Origin: Klebsiella michiganensis
GTDB lineage: Bacteria > Pseudomonadota > Gammaproteobacteria > Enterobacterales > Enterobacteriaceae
Direction: 5' to 3'
DNA: 64,000 nt
Assembly (NCBI RefSeq): GCF_002925905.1
Contig: NZ_PRDB01000011.1
Coordinates: 1-64,000 of the forward strand
Shown here: positions 51,676-60,279 of the stretch, piece by piece
Layout: each line of letters opens with the position of its first letter
Position numbering within the stretch: the stretch's first letter is position 1
Made by a program: the position numbers and the translations under genes
The notes under the pieces: model-generated
The model's input: the letters and a program-made list of their open reading frames with translations, nothing else
Told to the model about the DNA's origin: nothing
Databases searched by the model: none

Positions 51676-53460
51676 GTGAGAATCGCCACCATGACTAACT
51701 GGGCCTACGGGATCACCGTCGCCCTGACCCTCGCCTCAGGCATCGCCATGCTGATGGCCTCAAGTGCGGATAATGCCGAACGCCGCGCCGTCGAACAACG
51801 CCAGGCGTTTGACCAGCTAAGCGAAGAAGTAGAAAGCGGCGCCTGGGAGCTTTCCGATCTCGCGCGACTTTACATCATTCAAAAAAATCAGGATGTGCTG
51901 CAGGAGTACCGGCAGCAAGCCCAGGCCACCGCCGCCATTGAACATCGTCTGGAAAAGCTGAAAGACAGTGGCGCAACCGCTGAAGAGCTGGCGCTGCTGC
52001 GCGAGGGTTTACAGATAGCCGATGAACTTCAGGATGAACAGCAAACGGCGCTGGCGCAGGTTGCCAGGGGAGAAGAAAAAGCGGCGGTCAGCCTGCTTTA
52101 CGGCGCTGCCTATGAGCAGGAGCTCGAGCGGGTCCAGACGCAGCTCGATCACTTTCGCCTGATGCTCGAAGGCCGGGTAAATAAAACCATTGCCGAGGCT
52201 ACGGAGAAATCACGGATCTGGCGTACGCTTTCTGAGATCATGGTTGGGCTCACCGCGCTGATGTTCCTGTTTGTGCTGGGGTTTATTCTTAAGCGGCGGG
52301 TGCTCTATCCCGTCGTTCGCCTGAGCGACGTGGTGCAGCGGCTGGCATCGCAGGATTATGCGGTTGAGACGCCGCAGTTTACCCAGATTGATGAAATTGG
52401 CGATATGGCCCAGGCCATTCGTATCTTTCGCGAGAACGGGCTGGCGCGGCAGCGGCTGGAACAAGAGCGCGATGCGGACTGGGCGGTCCGCGAGCTGCTG
52501 GCGAGGATGACCCAGCGCTTGCAGGGCTGCGAATCGTTCGAGGATGTGATCAAGGTTGCCGAACTGTTCGCGCCAAATATCGCCCCGGAGATCCCGGGCC
52601 GGCTGTATATTCTCGATACCGATCCCTGGCAGATGCGCTGCGTGGCGCAGTGGCTTTCTCCGCCGCTTGAAGCCGACGTCTTCCATCCGGATAACTGCTG
52701 GGCCGTGCGGCGCGGGCTGAGCCATCCGCCGGTCAACGGTGAGCCGGATATCGCCTGTTATCACCTGTCGGAATCGCAGGCTCAACGGTCGCTATGCGTG
52801 CCGCTGATTGCGCAAGGAGAAGCGATTGGTCTGCTCTCCTTCAGCAACGTCACCTCCGCGACCGCCCCGTCCCGCGCCTATCTTGAACTGATGGCCGAAG
52901 CCCTGGGTCTGGCGCTGGCGAACCAGCGTTTACGCAACGCGCTGCTGGAAAAGGCGCTGTTTGATTCATTAACCGGCCTGCGTAACCGCCACCACCTGGA
53001 TGACGCTCTGCATACGCAAATGAATCTGGCGGTACGCAACGGTACGCCGCTGAGCTGCCTGATGATCGATATCGATCACTTTAAGGCGATTAATGATAGT
53101 TATGGTCACGAAGCGGGCGATCTGGTCATTAAAAACGTCGCGGCGATTATTCAACGTGCGGTGCGCGATATTGGGATGGCCTTCCGCTATGGCGGCGAAG
53201 AGTTCCTGGTATTGCTGGGCGGAACCGATGAAGAGGCCGCGATGGCCTGCGCGACCGACATCTATCACAGCGTCCAACTGCTGACGCTACGCTATGGCCT
53301 GGCTGAAATTGGTCAGATCGATGTTTCCATCGGCATCGCCAGCTACCCGCAGCATACGCAAAGCGATAGCCTGCTGCGCGCGGCTGACGCTGCGCTCTAC
53401 CGGGCAAAAGAGCTGGGGCGGTCGAGAATTGTGAGCTTTGGGATGTTAAAGGCGGATTGA
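51676..53460 (+). CDS. Membrane diguanylate cyclase with HAMP, GAF and GGDEF domains
   Basis: About 594 aa. N-terminal membrane helix (WAYGITVALTLASGIAMLMASS), a long helical periplasmic sensor (residues 30-180), second helix (ALMFLFVLGFILKRRVLYPVV), HAMP domain, a GAF domain (residues about 290-430) and a GGDEF domain with 'LFDSLTGLRNRHHLDD' and the active GGEEF signature in FRYGGEEFLVLLGG. Start GTG 51676 follows AAGGA; ATG 51691 is an alternative. It would synthesise cyclic di-GMP in response to an external ligand. Confidence 0.88.
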   Translation: MRIATMTNWAYGITVALTLASGIAMLMASSADNAERRAVEQRQAFDQLSEEVESGAWELSDLARLYIIQKNQDVLQEYRQQAQATAAIEHRLEKLKDSGATAEELALLREGLQIADELQDEQQTALAQVARGEEKAAVSLLYGAAYEQELERVQTQLDHFRLMLEGRVNKTIAEATEKSRIWRTLSEIMVGLTALMFLFVLGFILKRRVLYPVVRLSDVVQRLASQDYAVETPQFTQIDEIGDMAQAIRIFRENGLARQRLEQERDADWAVRELLARMTQRLQGCESFEDVIKVAELFAPNIAPEIPGRLYILDTDPWQMRCVAQWLSPPLEADVFHPDNCWAVRRGLSHPPVNGEPDIACYHLSESQAQRSLCVPLIAQGEAIGLLSFSNVTSATAPSRAYLELMAEALGLALANQRLRNALLEKALFDSLTGLRNRHHLDDALHTQMNLAVRNGTPLSCLMIDIDHFKAINDSYGHEAGDLVIKNVAAIIQRAVRDIGMAFRYGGEEFLVLLGGTDEEAAMACATDIYHSVQLLTLRYGLAEIGQIDVSIGIASYPQHTQSDSLLRAADAALYRAKELGRSRIVSFGMLKAD

Positions 53461-53532
53461 GTCGCCTTCCGGAGGGCGAAGATGCCGTATTCACCTGTGC
53501 TTATGAAAAGCCTACGCCCAGGTGAATAACGC

Positions 53533-54417
53533 TCACATCGCGCTTGATAGCGCGTCTTCCATCAGTTGTCCCAACAGCGCCTGCGCGCCGTGCCCCCTGT
53601 CGTTCCCCTGCCCCAGCGTCAGCGAAATACCAAGACTTCCCGGCGATGGCAGCAGGCTTCCCGCCACGCGCAGGTTGCCGGGCATGCCGATGCGTGTACG
53701 TACGGTTATGCCCAATCCGGCCTGCACCGCCGCCCAGATGCCGCTCAGGCTATGGCTGATAAACACCACCTGCCAGGCGATGTTGGCCCGGTCCAGACAG
53801 TCGATGGAGCGGGAACGCATCAAGCACGGGCTTTCCAGCATCACCAACGGTAACGGTTTGCCCTCCGCCAGCAGCGTGGCAATATCCAGCTGCGGATGGG
53901 TTATCCACTCCAGCCGGCACTGGCCGATCGTCTTGCCTTCACGCTGTATGCTCTCCGCCTGCCACAGCAGCGCCATATCAAGCATATTGTCATTAAGCGC
54001 GTTGAGCAGCGCCCGGTTGCGATCGACTCGGGCAATAATTCGCATTCCTGGATGGTGGCGTTTAAACTCGCCAAGGATACCGGGCATAAGCGACTCGCCA
54101 AAATCCTCCTGCATGCCAATGCGTATTTCTCCCTGCAAGCGTTCGCCCTGAAGAGCTCGCTGTGCTTCATCATTCAGTGCCAATAGACGCCGGGCATACC
54201 CCATAATTATCTCACCATTCTGAGTCAGCGCCAGGTGGCGGCCTCTCTTCACCACCAAATCGGCGCCGCACTGCTGTTCCAGCTTTTTCAGCTGTGCGCT
54301 CACCGCCGAGGTAGAGCGGCAGAGGCGACTTGCCGCCTGCGCAAAGCTGCCGCATTCAATGCCGGTAACAAAACTGCGCAGCGCGTCGAGATCGAACGTA
54401 GGAGGGAGCTTATTCAT
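53533..54417 (-). CDS. LysR-family transcriptional regulator
   Basis: 294 aa starting MNKLPPTFDLDALRSF at 54417 behind AGGA. N-terminal winged helix-turn-helix ('FVTGIECGSFAQAASRLCRSTSAVSAQLKKLEQQ', residues 10-45) and a C-terminal ligand-binding domain. Divergent from the CMD/tautomerase pair, so it probably controls them; the inducer is unknown. Confidence 0.88.
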   Translation of the reverse strand: MNKLPPTFDLDALRSFVTGIECGSFAQAASRLCRSTSAVSAQLKKLEQQCGADLVVKRGRHLALTQNGEIIMGYARRLLALNDEAQRALQGERLQGEIRIGMQEDFGESLMPGILGEFKRHHPGMRIIARVDRNRALLNALNDNMLDMALLWQAESIQREGKTIGQCRLEWITHPQLDIATLLAEGKPLPLVMLESPCLMRSRSIDCLDRANIAWQVVFISHSLSGIWAAVQAGLGITVRTRIGMPGNLRVAGSLLPSPGSLGISLTLGQGNDRGHGAQALLGQLMEDALSSAM

Positions 54418-54517
54418 GATTGTCCTGATAAACGGGATGAAGGGTCTATTATAATTCAATTTTCAGGATCGAAATGGCGCGCCAGAATGACGTTATCGTC
54501 AATACGGAGAGATAACA

Positions 54518-54820
54518 ATGGCCAAACCCCTCGATCGTGAAACCCTGGCTCGCATTGCGCCGAAGTTAGCCGAGCTGAGTCAGAATGTACTTTTTAATGA
54601 TATCTGGACGCGTGAACCGCTTTCCCCCCGCGAGCGCAGTCTGGTGACGCTCGGCGCTCTGACGGCGCTGGGCCGCGTTCAGCAGCTCCCCTGGCATATC
54701 CGCTTCGCCCAACAAAATGGCCTGACCCGTGATGAGATAATTGAAGTCTTCACTCATCTGGCATTTTATGCCGGCTGGCCCGCGGCGGTTTCCGCCATCG
54801 AATGCCTGGAAGAGGAGTAA
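54518..54820 (+). CDS. Carboxymuconolactone decarboxylase family protein
   Basis: 100 aa. CMD/AhpD-like small helical protein: 'NDIWTREPLSPRERSLVTLGALTALGR' and 'LTRDEIIEVFTHLAFYAGWPAAVSAI' are the family core. It lacks the CxxC of AhpD, so is nearer to the decarboxylase type. SD GGAG upstream; 5 bp before the tautomerase gene. Confidence 0.87.
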   Translation: MAKPLDRETLARIAPKLAELSQNVLFNDIWTREPLSPRERSLVTLGALTALGRVQQLPWHIRFAQQNGLTRDEIIEVFTHLAFYAGWPAAVSAIECLEEE

Positions 54821-54825
54821 CGCCG

Positions 54826-55215
54826 ATGCCCTTTACCCGTATTACCCTCCATCAGAGTTATAACGATACGCAAATCATGCAGATTTCCGACATTTTGCAA
54901 CAGAGCCTTGAAACAGAATTTGCCGTCCCGCCCCACGATCGCTTTCAGGTTTTCGAAAGGCTGCCGGCGAACCAGCATGTGTTCGACCGCCGCTATAAAA
55001 GCGCTGGCCGCAGCGACAGTTTTATTCAATTCCATCTTCTGGCTGGTAAGCCTCGTTCATTGGCGCAGAAGAGGAACTTCTGCCGTACCCTGTGTCGGGA
55101 GCTACAGACGAAACTGCATATTAGTCCGGATGATGTGATGGTGATGATGCAGTTCAATACCGCCGATGAGTGGAGCTTCAGCCATGGGCTTCTGCTCTCT
55201 GAGGAGGCGTTATGA
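54826..55215 (+). CDS. Tautomerase family protein
   Basis: 129 aa starting MPFTRITLHQ at 54826; after Met removal Pro becomes residue 1, the catalytic base of the 4-oxalocrotonate tautomerase superfamily. This is the longer double-length type ('DRFQVFERLPANQHVFDRRY', 'KRNFCRTLCRELQTKLHISPDDVMVMM'). GAGGAG lies upstream. With the CMD protein it suggests turnover of an unsaturated keto acid or aromatic-derived compound. Confidence 0.86.
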   Translation: MPFTRITLHQSYNDTQIMQISDILQQSLETEFAVPPHDRFQVFERLPANQHVFDRRYKSAGRSDSFIQFHLLAGKPRSLAQKRNFCRTLCRELQTKLHISPDDVMVMMQFNTADEWSFSHGLLLSEEAL

Positions 55216-55394
55216 TGGTAATGCAGTGTCGTTTTACCTGGCCCGGCGATTACCCTACGGCTCTCTTTGACCGAGACGTTGAGCAAAACGGAGCCAGACT
55301 TATCATTCAGACCACCTGCATAGCAGATGGCATTGATAAAGCCCACAGGGGCGTACTAAGTCCAGACTCTGAATTCGGATTTTCCCATGAGTAG
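55212..55394 (+). CDS. Short ORF coupled to the tautomerase gene, perhaps a truncated third gene
   Basis: 60 aa, its ATG overlapping the tautomerase stop (ATGATG). The first 45 residues (CRFTWPGDYPTALFDRDVEQNG) read like a normal soluble enzyme start, then the frame runs out into what looks like foreign or non-coding DNA. Possibly the remaining 5' end of a third operon gene cut off by the neighbouring phage remnant. No family recognised. Confidence 0.4.
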   Translation: MMVMQCRFTWPGDYPTALFDRDVEQNGARLIIQTTCIADGIDKAHRGVLSPDSEFGFSHE

Positions 55395-55422
55395 CGTTAC
55401 TGGCAGAGCCAACCTGTTGCTA

Positions 55423-55443
55423 ACCACCTCCATAGGAGGTGGT
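55423..55443. repeat. Perfect hairpin near the remnant's left border
   Basis: ACCACCTCC, loop ATA, GGAGGTGGT. No T-tract. It may mark the junction of the remnant with the host operon. Confidence 0.5.
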
Positions 55444-55558
55444 ATTTATACAGGGATAAAAACCCACACATTGGCGGGTTTATCAACGCTGAACATTCAA
55501 AGCCCATCGTTGTACTTACAATACCCATTTTTTTGAAGCCCCCTCCACTCCCGACACT

Positions 55559-55927
55559 TCAATTCAATGGCACATGATATTTTGTTGGTCGTACATCAAT
55601 ATGAACGAAATTGGCATATTCAATGACGCCATATTTACCTGAATATGCCTGATCAAAATAATCGTAAACATTTTTCGGACTAACGTTATTTATAACAATA
55701 TCAGCAGCCCATGCTTGTAAATGAAATGAGTTAGGAGCACCTCCGACTTGCTTATTATAAATCACACATCTAAAACCTGAATTTATATGTATTGGTTGAT
55801 TGAAATGCTCCCGCGCAGCCTCCAATATATTAATTAGCTCTGGCGGCACATTAAAATCCTCACCACAACCATCATTACACGCAAACTCTTCTTTATTAAA
55901 ATGCGATGACAAAGGAAAGGGTGCCAT
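55559..55927 (-). CDS. M15-type peptidase (phage endolysin / D-Ala-D-Ala carboxypeptidase-like)
   Basis: 122 aa. Peptidase_M15_3 pattern: 'HFNKEEFACNDGCGEDFNVPPELI' at the N-terminus, 'HINSGFRCVIYNKQVGGAPNSFHLQAWAADIV' with the zinc ligands His and Asp (H-x6-D), and HIDVR giving the last His. Trp stands where most relatives have Gly. No signal peptide. Phages use such proteins as endolysins. SD GAGG upstream. Confidence 0.8.
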   Translation of the reverse strand: MAPFPLSSHFNKEEFACNDGCGEDFNVPPELINILEAAREHFNQPIHINSGFRCVIYNKQVGGAPNSFHLQAWAADIVINNVSPKNVYDYFDQAYSGKYGVIEYANFVHIDVRPTKYHVPLN

Positions 55928-55955
55928 AAAAATAACCTCAACGTTAAGTTAAAAA

Positions 55956-56513
55956 TCACTTTTCGCCATCTAAACTCTCTGCAGCCAAACAAGATGCAGA
56001 TAAATTAGAAGCAATCATATAAACATCTTTCGGTTCTTTTGCAATTTTAGCAGCATCTGCAGCCTGTTGAATTTGATGAGCTATACTTTCCTTTTGCTTA
56101 ACAAAATAATTTGTACTTAGGGGACCTTTCTCAGAGTTACCCAATATCATACTAATAACACCCGCCATGCCTGCAGCAATCCCTCCGACAACAGTACTTG
56201 AGCCAGCAGCCATGAGTGTCGAACCAGTTATACCAGCAACACCGCCAGTCGTTCCAAGTAATAACTTGGTTTGCTCTGCGTTATTAGCTTTTATTTCATA
56301 ATTATTGTGAATCACCCTACATCTGGCACTGGCTTCGAGGAAGTCCTTCCACGCTGCAGTGAACTCTTTATCCTCAACTGTACCATGAGCATCTATTAAA
56401 GAAGGGTAGTTGTTTAAGAACTCTTTGTTTATCTTAGGTACTGGCGACGTAGTGTAATAACAACCCGAGGTACAGATGATGCATAAAAACGCAATAGTTT
56501 TACGCCCATTCAT
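55956..56513 (-). CDS. Lipoprotein of unknown function in the phage remnant
   Basis: 185 aa. Signal peptide with lipobox CTSGC near residue 18. Residues about 85-125 are a glycine/alanine-rich hydrophobic segment ('GTTGGVAGITGSTLMAAGSS', 'GGIAAGMAGVISMILG') similar to glycine-zipper segments of outer-membrane lipoproteins. Ends with helices 'HQIQQAADAAKIAKEP'. Possibly a lysogenic conversion gene retained when the prophage decayed. GGGGG ribosome site. Confidence 0.68.
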   Translation of the reverse strand: MNGRKTIAFLCIICTSGCYYTTSPVPKINKEFLNNYPSLIDAHGTVEDKEFTAAWKDFLEASARCRVIHNNYEIKANNAEQTKLLLGTTGGVAGITGSTLMAAGSSTVVGGIAAGMAGVISMILGNSEKGPLSTNYFVKQKESIAHQIQQAADAAKIAKEPKDVYMIASNLSASCLAAESLDGEK

Positions 56514-56752
56514 AATAATCCCCCACCATTTTTATTACTATAACCACAACCCCTATTAATTGCATGGCGAATGGAAAATAAAAATTTTTACGCGTGATTT
56601 TAAGTTTCTGGAAAAATATAATAGACCTACTAATTTATTTCTCTAGTCAAAAAAACCACAAAACAACAGCATGCAAGTACAAATACGCAAAACACCATTA
56701 GTTTACGTCGATATAGTAAGCCTTCTACTGTTTATAGAAGGCCTGGAGAAAG

Positions 56753-57240
56753 TCAACTTGTTATTTTTTTCAATTCAGCCTCGGCATAGCTCTCTTCCCG
56801 CCAACACTTTGTGACGAGAATATTGATCACCTCAGCATAGTCGCTATGCCACTGATAATTTGTCATATCTGGAGCCAAGCGAATTAGCCGACCTTTTACC
56901 AATGTAGTAGGCAAACGGCTGTAACCCTTGCCATTGCACCGCCCACATAATTTTTGTACCGGTACTTTAAGCAACTCAGTACGTTTTTTATCGAGTACAA
57001 GACCGCGCCCTTGACAGTCCCTACATGCAGTGCTTATCCAACCCTTTCCTGCACAATGTCCGCATGTTGATTCAACCTCTTCAGGTTTAATAAAAAAAGG
57101 GGGGCATACCTTTCACACCAGAATGTTTAACAACGTCCTTTACCTCTCGAATGACTCCCAGTCCATAGCAATGCGGGCATGTGCTCTTATTAGCGGCATA
57201 TCTTGCATAATCTTTGAACGCAAAAGCGGCTAACCGTGGT
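56753..57240 (-). pseudogene. Frameshifted Q-type antitermination protein with four CxxCxGxG motifs
   Basis: The C-terminal 73 residues form an open frame (VPVQKLCGRCNGKGY ... WREESYAEAELKKI) typical of lambdoid Q-type antiterminators with DnaJ-like zinc knuckles. Upstream the same protein continues as 'PEEVESTCGHCAGKGW' and 'CRDCQGRGLVLDKKR', and, after one extra base in a C6/T7 homopolymer at about 57,090-57,105, as 'STCPHCYGLGVIREVKDVVKHSG'. So four CxxC(x)GxG knuckles exist, two in-frame only after correcting the shift. The 5' end is cut off at about 57,240. Sequencing error in the homopolymer is an alternative explanation of the shift. Confidence 0.7.
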
Positions 57241-57482
57241 GATCAAGCATCTACTAAAACCCTAACCTCTACATTTAAAAAAGCTTGGGATAAGAGCGGT
57301 CTTATATGGGATGACGGAACTGACCCACCTTTCATGAGCAGAGGTCACTTTCTGAACGTTTATATCATGGACAGGGGTTGGATACTCAAAAACTACTAGT
57401 TCATAAATCTAAGAAAATGACAGATAAATACAACGATGACCGGGGTAAAGAATGGGTCATTGTGGGGAAAAAAGCAGTCTGA
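57241..57482 (+). pseudogene. C-terminal fragment of a lambda-type integrase, frameshifted
   Basis: Two frames join into one integrase end: STKTLTSTFKKAWDKSGL IWDDGTDPP, then after a one-base shift FHEQRSLSERLYHGQGLD, TQKLLVHKSKKMTDKYNDDRG and KEWVIVGKKAV-stop at 57480-57482. The H-x-x-R (HEQR), HK (LLVHKS) and nucleophile Tyr (TDKYNDDRG) of the catalytic C-domain are all present. The N-terminal two thirds are missing. Points toward icd as in e14/phage 21. Confidence 0.8.
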
Positions 57483-57493
57483 TTTTTAGTCGG

Positions 57494-57541
57494 TTTTGGG
57501 GAGAATTTTGGGGAGAATTTTGGGGAGAATTTTGGGGAAAG
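57494..57541. repeat. Four tandem 12-bp repeats between integrase remnant and icd
   Basis: TTTTGGGGAGAA in three exact copies at 57494, 57506 and 57518, then TTTTGGGGAAAG at 57530. Located 12 bp past the integrase stop, in what would be the attachment region; may be arm-type integrase sites or slipped-strand repeats. Confidence 0.85.
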
Positions 57542-57556
57542 ATTTTGAGCGGTAGT

Positions 57557-57582
57557 AAAAAAGGGAGCCATGAGGCTCCCTT
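57557..57582 (-). terminator. icd terminator
   Basis: On the minus strand AAGGGAGCC-TCA-TGGCTCCCTT (stem about 9 bp) is followed by a run of Ts. 25 bp after the icd stop codon. Confidence 0.88.
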
Positions 57583-57606
57583 CTATCTTCAATCAGCGAT
57601 CGCTGA

Positions 57607-58857
57607 TTACATATTCGCGATAATCGCGTCGCCAAACTCTGAACATTTCAGCAGCTTAGCGCCTTCCATCAGACGTTCAAAGTCATAGGTCACGGTCTTG
57701 GCGGCGATAGCGCCTTCGGTGCCTTTAACGATCAGGTCTGCGGCTTCGAACCACTGCATGTGGCGCAGCATCATCTCAGCGGACAGGATGATGGAACCTG
57801 GGTTCACTTTGTCCTGGCCGGCATATTTCGGCGCAGTACCGTGGGTGGCTTCAAACAGCGCGCACTCGTCACCGATGTTCGCACCAGGGGCAATACCGAT
57901 ACCGCCAACCTGCGCCGCCAGGGCATCAGAGATATAGTCACCGTTCAGGTTCATACAGGCGATAACATCGTATTCCGCCGGACGCAGCAGGATCTGCTGC
58001 AGGAAGGCGTCGGCGATAACGTCTTTAACGACGATCTCTTTCCCGGTGTTCGGGTTTTTAATCTTCAGCCACGGGCCGCCGTCAATCAGCTCACCGCCGA
58101 ACTCTTCGCGTGCCAGCTGGTAGCCCCAGTCTTTGAACGCGCCTTCGGTGAATTTCATGATGTTGCCTTTGTGCACCAGAGTCAGAGAATCGCGATCGTT
58201 GGTGATAGCGTATTCGATGGCGGCGCGAACCAGGCGTTTAGTACCTTCTTCAGAGCACGGCTTGATGCCGATACCGCAATGTTCCGGGAAGCGAATTTTC
58301 TTCACGCCCATTTCATCACGCAGGAATTTGATCACTTTATCTGCTTCAGCAGAATCGGCTTTCCACTCGATACCGGCGTAGATGTCTTCAGAGTTTTCGC
58401 GGAAGATAACCATATCGGTCAGTTCAGGATGCTTAACCGGGCTCGGGGTACCCTGATAATAACGAACCGGGCGCAGGCAAACGTAGAGGTCCAGTTCCTG
58501 ACGCAGAGCAACGTTCAGAGAACGGATACCGCCGCCGACTGGGGTGGTCAGAGGGCCTTTGATAGCAACACGATATTCACGAATCAGATCAAGAGTTTCG
58601 GCAGGCAGCCAGACATCCTGGCCATAAACCTGGGTCGATTTTTCACCGGTGTAAACTTCCATCCAGGAAATTTTACGCTCGCCCTTATAGGCTTTCTCAA
58701 CGGCAGCATCAACCACTTTCAGCATCGCCGGAGTCACGTCAACGCCGATACCATCACCTTCGATGAACGGGATAATCGGGTTATTAGGGACGTTCAGCTT
58801 GCCGTTTTGCAGGGTGATTTTTTGACCTTCCGCCGGAACTACTACTTTGCTTTCCAT
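57607..58857 (-). CDS. icd: Isocitrate dehydrogenase (NADP)
   Basis: 416 aa, same as E. coli Icd. Converts isocitrate to 2-oxoglutarate and CO2 with NADPH in the TCA cycle. Phosphorylation and substrate-binding Ser in '[20 protein letters not shown]', nucleotide-binding '[13 protein letters not shown]', ending [10 protein letters not shown]. Start [10 protein letters not shown] at 58857 after AAGGAGAGG. 3' end is a known phage attachment site; the gene here reads intact, so the remnant's integration preserved the C-terminus. Confidence 0.97.
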   Translation of the reverse strand: MESKVVVPAEGQKITLQNGKLNVPNNPIIPFIEGDGIGVDVTPAMLKVVDAAVEKAYKGERKISWMEVYTGEKSTQVYGQDVWLPAETLDLIREYRVAIKGPLTTPVGGGIRSLNVALRQELDLYVCLRPVRYYQGTPSPVKHPELTDMVIFRENSEDIYAGIEWKADSAEADKVIKFLRDEMGVKKIRFPEHCGIGIKPCSEEGTKRLVRAAIEYAITNDRDSLTLVHKGNIMKFTEGAFKDWGYQLAREEFGGELIDGGPWLKIKNPNTGKEIVVKDVIADAFLQQILLRPAEYDVIACMNLNGDYISDALAAQVGGIGIAPGANIGDECALFEATHGTAPKYAGQDKVNPGSIILSAEMMLRHMQWFEAADLIVKGTEGAIAAKTVTYDFERLMEGAKLLKCSEFGDAIIANM

Positions 58858-59093
58858 TAACCTCTCCTTCGAGCGCTTCTGGTTCTGCTCTTCCCTCTTC
58901 ACGCTAGCCGGGCGTTGGCTTTACTCGCCCACTCCCGTCATCGGAATATCCCGCTAACCGGAGATTTCGCGTCCGTGTCGCCTTCCTGTAATGCGAATCG
59001 GTTTGAGCAACCTTTTTGTTAATAAGTTGTAATGAGCATGTCAATACTACCTGAATGTTTGCATCCATGAAAGGCATTCGTAATTAGGCTATA
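58858..59093. promoter_or_regulatory. Divergent icd / rluE promoter region
   Basis: 236 bp between icd and rluE. A TATAAT at 59087-59092 is placed as -10 for rluE. The icd side is GC-rich and holds the long icd leader. Confidence 0.5.
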
Positions 59094-59744
59094 ATGCGGC
59101 AATTGATTGAGTCTGAAAATACCATGCAAAAAACTTCATTTAGAAAACATCGCGTTGAGCGATTCAGCACGCAACAAGTCACCAGACAACGCAAAGAACG
59201 CCAGCCAAAAACTGTGATCTTGTTCAATAAACCATACGATGTATTGCCGCAATTTACCGATGAAGCCGGACGCAGCACGCTAAAAGATTTTATTCCGGTT
59301 GCCGGCGTCTACGCTGCCGGTCGGTTGGATCGCGATAGCGAAGGCCTGCTGGTACTGACCAACGACGGCGCGCTGCAGGCGGCGCTCACTCAACCGGGTA
59401 AGCGCACCGGTAAAATTTATTATGTTCAGGTGGAAGGTGAACCCACGGCGGACGCGCTGGCCGCGCTCCGCGACGGCGTCACGCTTAATGACGGCCCTAC
59501 TCTGCCCGCCGGCGTTGAGCGGGTTGCGGAACCAGAGTGGCTGTGGCCGCGGAATCCGCCCATCCGCGAGCGCAAATCTATCCCCACCAGCTGGCTGAAA
59601 ATCACCCTCTATGAGGGACGCAACCGCCAGGTACGGCGGATGACCGCCCACGTCGGCTTTCCGACGCTGCGCCTGATTCGCTATGCGATGGGCGGCTATA
59701 CGCTGGATGGCCTGGCCAACGGCGAATGGCGCAAAATTGATTAA
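59094..59744 (+). CDS. rluE: 23S rRNA pseudouridine(2457) synthase RluE
   Basis: 216 aa (E. coli RluE is 217). Converts U2457 of 23S rRNA to pseudouridine. RsuA-type catalytic motif [19 protein letters not shown] with the catalytic Asp, and '[22 protein letters not shown]'. The start at 59094 matches the E. coli annotation, but because the TATAAT lies immediately before it, the Met at 59124 (MQKTSFRK) may be the true start. Confidence 0.94.
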   Translation: MRQLIESENTMQKTSFRKHRVERFSTQQVTRQRKERQPKTVILFNKPYDVLPQFTDEAGRSTLKDFIPVAGVYAAGRLDRDSEGLLVLTNDGALQAALTQPGKRTGKIYYVQVEGEPTADALAALRDGVTLNDGPTLPAGVERVAEPEWLWPRNPPIRERKSIPTSWLKITLYEGRNRQVRRMTAHVGFPTLRLIRYAMGGYTLDGLANGEWRKID

Positions 59745-59764
59745 CCGTAGCCTAAGGAAAAACA

Positions 59765-60241
59765 ATGTTTAAGCCGCACGTCACCGTCGCCTGCGTGGTT
59801 CACGCGAAAGGCAAATTCCTCGTTGTTGAAGAAACGATCAACGGAAAAGCGCTGTGGAACCAGCCTGCAGGTCACCTCGAAGCCGACGAAACCCTGGTTC
59901 AGGCCGCAGAGCGCGAGCTCTGGGAAGAGACCGGCATTCGCGCGACGCCGCAGCACTTTCTTCGCCTGCATCAGTGGATAGCCCCGGATCGCACCCCGTT
60001 TTTGCGCTTCCTCTTTACTATCGAGCTTAACGATACGTGCGTCACCGAGCCCCATGATAGCGATATCGATCGCTGCCTGTGGCTCAGTGCTGAGGAAATT
60101 CTTAACGCAACAAACCTGCGTTCTCAACTGGTTGCCGAGAGCATTCGCAGCTATCAGCAGGATCCGCGCTACCCGCTGTCGCTCATCGGCGAATTTAACT
60201 GGCCGTTTACAGGGGGTGCCTCGACGGATGACGCGTGCTAG
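59765..60241 (+). CDS. nudJ: Nudix phosphatase NudJ
   Basis: 158 aa (E. coli NudJ is 153). Hydrolyses HMP-PP and nucleoside triphosphates. Nudix box [22 protein letters not shown] at about residues 38-59, with all acidic residues. Between rluE and mnmA as in E. coli. Confidence 0.95.
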   Translation: MFKPHVTVACVVHAKGKFLVVEETINGKALWNQPAGHLEADETLVQAAERELWEETGIRATPQHFLRLHQWIAPDRTPFLRFLFTIELNDTCVTEPHDSDIDRCLWLSAEEILNATNLRSQLVAESIRSYQQDPRYPLSLIGEFNWPFTGGASTDDAC

Positions 60242-60279
60242 AATACGCCGCCTCGAAGTTCAATGTAGTGAGTATTCCA

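Larger units (their letters stand above)
55400..57600. mobile_element. Decayed lambdoid/e14-like prophage remnant at icd
   Basis: Between the tautomerase operon and the 3' end of icd lie an M15 peptidase, a lipoprotein, a frameshifted Q-type antiterminator and the frameshifted C-terminus of a lambda-type integrase. icd 3' end is the attachment site of e14 and phage 21, whose integrase lies right beside it, as here. AT-rich against host genes. The distal att junction is not recognisable. Confidence 0.75.

Noticed and set aside
57494-57541. CRISPR-like repeats
   Set aside because: Units are 12 bp in direct tandem with no spacers and no cas genes.
57760-58860. 366-codon open frame opposite icd
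   Set aside because: Shadow of icd codon usage; no ribosome site and no recognisable domain.
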